Below are positions 13,468-18,795 of a stretch of 18,795 bases of DNA, in pieces (positions within the stretch are counted from its first letter, which is position 1; each line of letters begins with the position of its first letter). Origin of the DNA: an uncultured Planctomycetaceae bacterium (GTDB lineage: Bacteria > Planctomycetota > Planctomycetia > Planctomycetales > Planctomycetaceae); assembly GCA_937975745.1 (NCBI GenBank), contig CALJUK010001052.1, positions 1-18,795 on the forward strand, given 5' to 3'. The notes beneath the pieces are model-generated. The model worked only from the letters and a program-made list of their open reading frames with translations. It did not search any database and was not told the DNA's origin. A program made the translations under genes and the position numbers.

Positions 13468-15381
13468 ATGCACTTCGGGCGTTCCGCAAGCATGCTGCCA
13501 ATGTGGATTGTCACAGTAGCGGTCATCGTCGTGGCTGTCGGCTGTCCTCAATCCTCCCCGACAGAGAGTCCTCAGAAGAGTCAGACTGACAAGACCGAGC
13601 CATCCTCGGAGGTCATGGACAATCGATGCGACGACTTGCTGGCAAGTGCCGTCGACATCGCCCAGCCCAAACGATTGGACATCAGTTCCACTCGGGATTC
13701 CGCAGCCGCCCTGCTGAATCAATGGCTGGGTGCCTGCGATCGTCCACACCGTCTGCTGGAAGCGGCCGAGAGCCAGCAGATCATCTCCAAGCTCATCTCC
13801 CCGCAAGCTCAGGAAACGGCTGATGCGCAGCGGTTTGGCGAGCGGGACGTCTCACATGTTCGGTCCGCTTTACTGTATCGCGTCATTGCCGAGCGAATCG
13901 CGAGCCAGAATGACAACGATCCCGCCCGAGCTGTGGCCCTGTTCAACTATGTCTGTCGCAATGTCATCCTGACCGGCGATCGGCAGGTGCTCCCCGCAAC
14001 AAGCTACGAAGTCCTCCTGCTGGGCCGAGGTTCGCCCGAAGACAGAGCCTGGCTGTTCGCGGAATTGCTCCGGCAACTGCGCATCGACGCTGTCATACTT
14101 CGCGCGGCACCGACAGACACTTCGACCGCTGCAGCTTCCGAAAGGACCACCTCGGCCCCGGCGGCGACAACGTCGGCTGCAGCCTCGACGGAGACGTCAC
14201 CTTCGGCCGCACCGGCTGAAGCCCGCAAACCAGCGGATGCCAGTCAGAAATCCGCCACTCCCGCAGGCGGCAGCAACGGCGGCAAAACGCCTCCCCAGGC
14301 GGAATCGACCGAGAGCAAATCGCCGGCGGAAACTGCAGCCGACTCCGTTCCAGTCCCCCAGATGCCAAGCGTCACGGACTGGCTGGTGGGTGTCCCATTG
14401 AACGGTGAAGTCTATCTCTTCGACCCGGCGATTGGACTCCCGATTCCGTCGCTTGCTCACGTCGGCGAAACGCCACTGGTTACCAATGCTGCAACGCTGA
14501 AAGAAGCAACCGAGAATGACGGTGTCTTCCGACAGCTCGACATCAGTTCGGAGCGTCCCTATCCGTGGTCAGCAGACCGACTGAATCAATTAACCTGGGA
14601 GCTCATTGGAAACGCCACCTTGTGGTCGAAACGGATGGAGGTCCTCCAATTGAGCCTCACCGGCGACAAGGCCGCTGTGGTATTCGATCGCCTGACAGAT
14701 ACCGACCGGTTTACCGGCAGCATTTCCCGTGTTGTCGAATCCAGTGGACAGGCCGTCGCCGCGGATGCCGTCACCGCCTGGAGCTACCCCGAAACGCAGA
14801 TCGAAGCGTTCGAACATCTTACAGACGAGCAACATCAACTCTTCGAATACATTACCTTCCCCTTGAGGATGCCTCTGGAATTCGACCCCAAACTCGGTCC
14901 CGACGGCCAGTCCGTGATCAGCGCGAACGAGTCCGAGACAAACAACCAGCACAAGACACGTATCCGCCAACTGCAGGGGGAATACAGCCAGGCAATTACC
15001 GCGTATCTGACCATTCGCCTGGCATGTGCCGTTGACCCGGCTATGCCCATCACGAACGAGCAACGCGGAATCCTGGGGGCCACTGCCCGCGATGCATTCT
15101 TCTGGATTGGCATCTGCCAGTTCGAAAACGGCGATGTCCCGACGGCAGTGAAGACATATCGAGATTACATTCGGCGTTACCAGCAGAGCCCCTGGACCCT
15201 CCAGGCCAATCTGCAACTGGCCATCGCGCTTGCCTTCGACAACAAGCTGGTGGGAGCCACCGCAATCCTGGGGCCTGCTACGACACCCACTGGCGAACAG
15301 TTTGCCTACCACTACCTGGTAAGCCGGTGGGAGAAGCTGCGAGACACCGCTTCGACCTCCTCGAACAACGAGCCCCAGTGA
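13468..15381 (+). CDS. Predicted lipoprotein with transglutaminase-like segment and TPR-like end
   Basis: A 637-aa exported protein not matching any named family I know. The N-terminus has a hydrophobic stretch (MLPMWIVTVAVIVVAVGC) with a lipobox-like AVGC, so Cys26 is probably lipidated. Residues about 150-212 resemble the core of transglutaminase-like domains: FNYVCRNVIL, then LLLGRGSPEDRAWLFAELLR and IDAVIL; the catalytic Cys position appears to be Ser or Pro (GSPEDRA). A low-complexity Ala/Ser/Thr/Pro/Glu stretch (about 213-300) interrupts it, then VTDWLVGVPLNGEVYLFDPAIGLPIP resumes the fold. The C-terminal 130 residues look TPR-like (ARDAFFWIGICQFENGDV, VKTYRDYIRRYQQSP). It is likely an envelope protein, probably without enzyme activity. 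ATG 13468 has AGGA nine bases upstream. Its stop overlaps the next start by one base (TGATG). Confidence 0.72.
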   Translation: MHFGRSASMLPMWIVTVAVIVVAVGCPQSSPTESPQKSQTDKTEPSSEVMDNRCDDLLASAVDIAQPKRLDISSTRDSAAALLNQWLGACDRPHRLLEAAESQQIISKLISPQAQETADAQRFGERDVSHVRSALLYRVIAERIASQNDNDPARAVALFNYVCRNVILTGDRQVLPATSYEVLLLGRGSPEDRAWLFAELLRQLRIDAVILRAAPTDTSTAAASERTTSAPAATTSAAASTETSPSAAPAEARKPADASQKSATPAGGSNGGKTPPQAESTESKSPAETAADSVPVPQMPSVTDWLVGVPLNGEVYLFDPAIGLPIPSLAHVGETPLVTNAATLKEATENDGVFRQLDISSERPYPWSADRLNQLTWELIGNATLWSKRMEVLQLSLTGDKAAVVFDRLTDTDRFTGSISRVVESSGQAVAADAVTAWSYPETQIEAFEHLTDEQHQLFEYITFPLRMPLEFDPKLGPDGQSVISANESETNNQHKTRIRQLQGEYSQAITAYLTIRLACAVDPAMPITNEQRGILGATARDAFFWIGICQFENGDVPTAVKTYRDYIRRYQQSPWTLQANLQLAIALAFDNKLVGATAILGPATTPTGEQFAYHYLVSRWEKLRDTASTSSNNEPQ

Positions 15382-16427
15382 TGTCCGTTCCGGCCCGCAT
15401 CCAGCGTCTCCTTGTCAAACGCTGGTTCCTTTTGGCATTGCTGGTTCTTGTTCCGTTCGGAATGTGGCTCGGCTCCGGGGATCACCTTCCCGGAGTGGAG
15501 TCCGTCATTCTGCAGATCAAGCCGAGCCTCATCACGATCTTTGTCCTGTTCGTGATGGCATTCAGTCTCGACAGCAGTCACCTGACGGCTGCCTTTCGAG
15601 ACCCGGCCCCCGTTGTCTGGGCAACTGTGGTGAACTTCGGTCTGCTCCCCCTGATTGCCTGGCCGATTGCCCGCGTGCAAACGTTGGCCGACTTTCAGAT
15701 CGGCCTGTCGATTGCAGCCAGCGTCCCCTGCACATTAGCCGCCGCTTCGGTGTGGACCCGGAAAGCCAACGGCAATGACGCCATCTCGATGCTGGTGACG
15801 GTTCTTACGAATCTCACATGCTTCATCATCACACCTCTCTGGCTGAACCTGCTCACAGCCGAAGATGTCTCGCTTGATGCCACCGAGATGATGACCCGTT
15901 TGATTCAGACAGCGGTCTTGCCCATTGCCGCGGGTCAGGCACTCCGGCAGATTCCCGCTTACGGGCGATGGGCAACCCGCATGAAGACACCGCTGGGAGT
16001 GTTTGCCCAGGCCGCTGTCTTATTGCTTGTCGTCTTCGCATCAACCAAGGCCGGACAGACGCTCGCCGGACCGCAGAGTCTCCCGGACGCGATGGCATTG
16101 GTCCTGGTTTGGCTGTCGTGTGTCGCCGTGCATTTGCTGGCGATGGGAGCCGCCATCGCAGGTTCGCGGTCCTTTGGCTTCTCGCCCCAAGATGTCGCTG
16201 CCGTCGCATTTTCCAGTAGCCAGAAGACTCTTCCGATTGGATTGTTGATCGCCACCGATCCGACTTTTTTCGGAGCGACGGCTCCGTACGCAGTCTTTCC
16301 GATGCTGCTGTTTCACTTCTCGCAGTTGTTCATCGACACAACGATCGCCGATCGTTTCGCTGATCGAATGGTCTCTGCCTCGGGGACAATCCCCGAGAGT
16401 CGCGAGACGGCAGACGATCTGCAATAG
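15381..16427 (+). CDS. Bile acid:sodium symporter family membrane protein (SBF-like/SLC10A7-like)
   Basis: A 348-aa integral membrane protein with about nine or ten hydrophobic helices: WFLLALLVLVPFGMWLG, LITIFVLFVMAFSLD, VVWATVVNFGLLPLIAWPIA and IGLSIAASVPCTLAAASVW are the first four. It matches the SBF-like branch of the bile-acid/sodium symporter superfamily (the SLC10A7 type): VPCTLAAASVWTRKANGND and FSSSQKTLPIGLLIATDP lie in the two conserved crossover regions, and each contains the usual small and polar residues. The substrate is unknown. The frame stays open from 15327, but ATG 15381, which overlaps the previous gene's TGA, gives the expected N-terminus; expression is probably coupled to the lipoprotein. 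The end is convergent with the decarboxylase gene, five bases away. A perfect 8-bp hairpin lies in its last codons (16379-16397). Confidence 0.87.
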   Translation: MSVPARIQRLLVKRWFLLALLVLVPFGMWLGSGDHLPGVESVILQIKPSLITIFVLFVMAFSLDSSHLTAAFRDPAPVVWATVVNFGLLPLIAWPIARVQTLADFQIGLSIAASVPCTLAAASVWTRKANGNDAISMLVTVLTNLTCFIITPLWLNLLTAEDVSLDATEMMTRLIQTAVLPIAAGQALRQIPAYGRWATRMKTPLGVFAQAAVLLLVVFASTKAGQTLAGPQSLPDAMALVLVWLSCVAVHLLAMGAAIAGSRSFGFSPQDVAAVAFSSSQKTLPIGLLIATDPTFFGATAPYAVFPMLLFHFSQLFIDTTIADRFADRMVSASGTIPESRETADDLQ

Positions 16428-16432
16428 CGACG

Positions 16433-17953
16433 TCATGAGGTCTGCGATAACAGTCGTTGTCCCGTCTCACGAATCGCCTGCAACAGTTGCATCAGGTGGC
16501 CGCGCTCCGTGAGTGGGTTCATCACGCTGACCCGCAAAGCCGCCTGCCCCTCCAATTCCGTCTGCACGATATAGAACTCACCCGAGCGAATGAGGGACTG
16601 CCGAATCGACCGCTGCAGAAGACCAATTCTATCTGGCGATGAATCCCGCAGCTCGACCGGCAGATAGCGAAACGTCACGATGTTACACTGCGGAACATGC
16701 AGTGGCACGAAATCGTCCGCCTCGCAGAGCAACCGATAAAGTTCCCCTGCCGTCGCGAATGTGACGTCCACCAAGTCGCCAAACAATTCCCTGCCGAACA
16801 GCGACCAGATTCCCCACAGCCCGAATGCCGCGGCGCGTTTGGTACATTCGACGGTCTTCATCCCGCTGTCAAATTCCGCCAGACCAGGATCGGTCGGGTC
16901 AAACAGGTATGGGGCACTCTGTCGAAATGCTTCGAACTGGTTCGCTTTCTGACGATAGAAAACGAACGCGCAGAGCGCCGGTGCAAAAAGCATTTTGTGT
17001 GCGTCCAGCACGACGCTGTCAGCCCGCTGAAGTCCATGCACAAGATGCGCATGCCGCTCGCTGAAACAGGCGGCCCCACCATGAGCCGCATCGACGTGCA
17101 ACCAGACCGAATGCTTCTCGCAGACGTCGGCGATTGCATCGACCGGATCAAACGCACCAATGGGTGTCGCGCAGGCACATGCGACAACCGCCACAATCAG
17201 CCGCCCTTCGGCGCGCAGCCGAGACAAGACCTGATCGAGTTTCGCAGGATCCATTCGCCTCCGCTCATCCAACTCGGCTTTGATCACGCCGTCTGCCCCC
17301 AGCCCGAGGATTCCGGCCGCACGTGCAACGCTGTAGTGAGCATCACCATGAACCACAACAACGGGAGAGACTGGGCAACGGGTCAGCCCTTTCTCCCAAA
17401 CTCCGGCCAAACTCACATTCCGGGCAGTCAGCAGCCCCGTGAGATTGGCCAGCGAACCGCCGTGCGTCACCAGTCCGGAGAACTCTCCCGGTGTGAAACC
17501 AACTGTCCGCCCGACTTCATCGATGAGGGCTCGTTCAACCGCAGTGGCCCAAGGCCCCATCTCGTAGACTGCCATCACCTGGTTCGTCACCGAACCGACC
17601 GCATCGAATAGTCCGGCGATCGGAACGGATGCGGGCACCTGATGACCGATGTAACGGGGATCGTGCAGATTGTGGCCGTGATCGAGCATCAGGCTCACCA
17701 GTCGACCAAACTCCTCCGCCATCGCCGCATTGGGCGATGGTTCTCTGGCTCGCCCAAGTTCTGCAGCCGCCTCGCGGATGTTTTCCGCCGGTTCCTTCCA
17801 GTTCAGGACTTTGGCCCGACTTGACTCGACCTGCTCCAGCTGCCGCGTCAGTTGGTCGGCGAGTTGCCTCCCCAATTGGCCGAGTAGTTCCGGACTGTAG
17901 GCAACCCGAATCCGGTTCCGAGCCGCCGTAAGTTCATCTCCCGAAGGACTCAT
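16433..17953 (-). CDS. PLP-dependent decarboxylase (group II amino acid decarboxylase family)
   Basis: A 506-aa fold-type-I PLP enzyme like glutamate, aromatic amino acid, sulfinoalanine and diaminobutyrate decarboxylases. Visible are DPRYIGHQVPASVPIAG, MGPWATAVERALI, FTPGEFSGLVTHGGSLANL (cofactor phosphate), VVHGDAHYSVARAAGILG (His near the ring), the WLHVDAAHGGAACF Asp, and VVLDAHKML, where Lys320 forms the Schiff base. The C-terminal region has YLFDPTDPGLAEFDSGMKTVECTKR, typical of the family. The substrate cannot be assigned; the N-terminal HQVP resembles diaminobutyrate decarboxylase. ATG 17953 is preferred because an AGAGG site lies 8 bases upstream; the frame stays open to a GTG at 18058, with another ATG at 18046. 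It is convergent with the transporter gene and may be unrelated to it. Confidence 0.85.
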   Translation of the reverse strand: MSPSGDELTAARNRIRVAYSPELLGQLGRQLADQLTRQLEQVESSRAKVLNWKEPAENIREAAAELGRAREPSPNAAMAEEFGRLVSLMLDHGHNLHDPRYIGHQVPASVPIAGLFDAVGSVTNQVMAVYEMGPWATAVERALIDEVGRTVGFTPGEFSGLVTHGGSLANLTGLLTARNVSLAGVWEKGLTRCPVSPVVVVHGDAHYSVARAAGILGLGADGVIKAELDERRRMDPAKLDQVLSRLRAEGRLIVAVVACACATPIGAFDPVDAIADVCEKHSVWLHVDAAHGGAACFSERHAHLVHGLQRADSVVLDAHKMLFAPALCAFVFYRQKANQFEAFRQSAPYLFDPTDPGLAEFDSGMKTVECTKRAAAFGLWGIWSLFGRELFGDLVDVTFATAGELYRLLCEADDFVPLHVPQCNIVTFRYLPVELRDSSPDRIGLLQRSIRQSLIRSGEFYIVQTELEGQAALRVSVMNPLTERGHLMQLLQAIRETGQRLLSQTS

Positions 17954-18349
17954 TATGAGCGCCTCTGCGTTTCGACATCCGCTCCCCGCGACAATCAGCC
18001 CGTCTTCACGACTGATGTCATCCAAACCCGGGGAAACCCGGCGCATCTTAACTTCCACCGCAGTTGGCAGCCATCATGCCTCCTCAGCCGCTTGCACGAC
18101 AGTGCGCAGAGTCGGACCGCAAAGCAAAATGGCTTGAAGCCTAGACAAAAAGAACTGGCGAGCTAAAATGCGGTCCTGCTGAAGTTTGCTGCGATTCACT
18201 CGAACGAATCGTATGCGGGCAACGGCGGAAATGCTCGCTGGAAGTGAGTCGGCTGAAGAGTATCAGGCCAACCCATTCTGGTTTAAGCGTTTGCGGTGCA
18301 GACAGTCTTGCGGCGGTCTTCCCTGTTGCAAGCGGTCATGGCCAAATCT
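17954..18349. other. 396-bp region between the decarboxylase and tRNA-Ala genes
   Basis: No supported gene. The part next to the decarboxylase is an in-frame N-terminal extension if the upstream starts (18046, 18058) are used. On the plus strand it has the candidate promoter at 18142-18169. A 48-codon plus-strand frame (18213-18359) ends inside the tRNA and lacks a ribosome binding site. No notable repeat or long inverted repeat was seen. Confidence 0.5.
18142..18169 (+). promoter_or_regulatory. Candidate sigma-70-type promoter upstream of tRNA-Ala
   Basis: TAGACA (18142-18147) and TAAAAT (18164-18169), each one mismatch from consensus, are 16 bases apart. Transcription would start about 170 nt before the tRNA, so the precursor would have a long leader. 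No closer promoter is obvious. Confidence 0.4.
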
Positions 18350-18422
18350 GGGGCGGTAGCTCAGTTGGGAGAGCGCTGCGTTCGCAATGCAGAGGTCGGG
18401 AGTTCGACTCTCCTCCGCTCCA
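18350..18422 (+). tRNA. tRNA-Ala, anticodon CGC
   Basis: A complete 73-nt cloverleaf. The acceptor stem is GGGGCGG (18350-18356) with CCGCTCC (18415-18421) and discriminator A18422. The D arm is GCTC/GAGC, the anticodon stem CTGCG/TGCAG with loop TTCGCAA (anticodon CGC at 18383-18385, reading GCG codons), and the T arm GGGAG with TTCGACT and CTCCT. The G3:U70 wobble pair that marks alanine tRNAs is present. The 3' CCA is not encoded. Acts in translation. Confidence 0.97.
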
Positions 18423-18427
18423 CTGAT

Positions 18428-18472
18428 AAAACCCTGCCGGGAAGAACCGCGGCAGGGTTTTCGCTTTTTAGG
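18428..18472 (+). terminator. Rho-independent terminator after tRNA-Ala
   Basis: AAAACCCTGCCG (18428-18439) pairs perfectly with CGGCAGGGTTTT (18450-18461), a 12-bp stem with a 10-nt loop, followed by TCGCTTTTT. The symmetric A and T flanks let it work on either strand, but no minus-strand gene ends here. Confidence 0.88.
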
Positions 18473-18567
18473 GCGATTTCCCAATTTATTCCTGAGGATT
18501 CGCTGGCATTTCCTTAGAATATCGGGCGGGCTGAACGTCAATTGAGCCATTGCCAGCGGCCATTGTT

Positions 18568-18795
18568 ATGCACTCTCTCGGTCACGCATTCGAAAGCTTC
18601 AACGCCCGCGAGCGCGAAGGTCTTTGCGTTATCAGCCGCCGAGGGATGTTGAAGGCATCGATGGGTGGCCTCGCGGGGTTGTCGCTGCCCGAATTGATGC
18701 GTTGTAAAGCTGCCACCGGAGGTGAGAGTGGCCGCGCGGGCAAGAGCGTAATTCTGCTGTGGATGGCGGGCGGGCCCAGCCACATTGATACGTGG
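18568..18795 (+). CDS. DUF1501 protein, 3'-truncated by window edge
   Basis: The first 76 codons of a DUF1501 protein, a family very abundant in planctomycetes and related to sulfatase/alkaline-phosphatase-fold proteins, often paired with DUF1549/DUF1553 cytochrome-type genes. Visible are the twin-arginine signal SRRGMLKASMGGLAGLSLPE (about residues 23-42), predicting export of a folded protein by the Tat system, and then KSVILLWMAGGPSHIDTW, the DUF1501 opening with the conserved GGPSHxDT. The Shine-Dalgarno sequence before ATG 18568 is weak. The function of the family is not known. The remainder lies outside the window. Confidence 0.9.
   Translation, partial: MHSLGHAFESFNAREREGLCVISRRGMLKASMGGLAGLSLPELMRCKAATGGESGRAGKSVILLWMAGGPSHIDTW

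Noticed and set aside
14590..15312. 240-codon minus-strand open frame
   Set aside because: Antisense to the lipoprotein gene, without domains or a start site.
16697..17611. 304-codon plus-strand open frame
   Set aside because: Antisense to the well-supported PLP decarboxylase, covering its catalytic Lys region; no ribosome binding site or family resemblance.
18213..18359. 48-codon plus-strand open frame between the candidate promoter and tRNA-Ala
   Set aside because: Ends inside the tRNA, lacks a ribosome binding site and resembles no known small protein.
18350..18422. tRNA-Ala as an attachment site for an integrated element
   Set aside because: No copy of the tRNA 3' end is seen elsewhere in the window and no integrase is near; the flanking genes look like normal chromosome.

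Overview
The window looks like ordinary chromosome from a member of the Planctomycetota, probably Planctomycetales; I do not name a genus. The evidence is the mix of families: a DUF1501 protein with a twin-arginine signal, an exported PQQ-like beta-propeller, an HpnH-type radical SAM enzyme, a divergent YchF-like GTPase, a small Gly/Tyr-rich exported protein, and KdsA (Gram-negative-type outer membrane). GC content is moderately high, and many non-coding-frame ORFs are shadows of real genes. I see no insertion sequence, integrase, phage gene or CRISPR array.

Left part (1-3702), plus strand: a translation and protein-targeting block. It holds the 3' part of ffh, then rpsP (S16, with an acidic tail), trmD, rplS (L19, behind a foldable leader) and a YraN-family nuclease-fold gene. 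rimM and rnhB, often found in this cluster in other bacteria, are not here. A YchF-like GTPase follows (3858-4889), its stop codon lying in a 16-bp tandem repeat, and then a 541-bp gene-free stretch with hairpins.

Middle (5431-11487): a PAS-GAF-receiver signalling protein without a kinase catalytic domain (plus); on the minus strand the HpnH-like enzyme with a small Gly/Tyr-rich exported protein downstream; then, plus again, an exported beta-propeller protein and a HAD-family hydrolase that may be translated from a leaderless mRNA.

Right part (11553-18795): a diacylglycerol-kinase-like lipid kinase, kdsA (Kdo-8-phosphate synthase, metal-dependent type), a large lipoprotein whose stop overlaps the start of a bile-acid/sodium-symporter-family membrane protein, a convergent PLP-dependent decarboxylase on the minus strand, tRNA-Ala(CGC) with a strong downstream hairpin, and the start of a DUF1501 gene that runs off the window. 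Several genes concern the envelope or its lipids (HpnH, lipid kinase, KdsA, lipoprotein), but apart from the lipoprotein-transporter pair they do not form an evident operon.

I found no clear new multi-gene system. The points most worth a second look are an Asp-to-Glu change at the catalytic-base position of TrmD, the NTAD motif in the YchF-like GTPase, the foldable rplS leader with alternative pairings, and the lipoprotein-transporter coupling.
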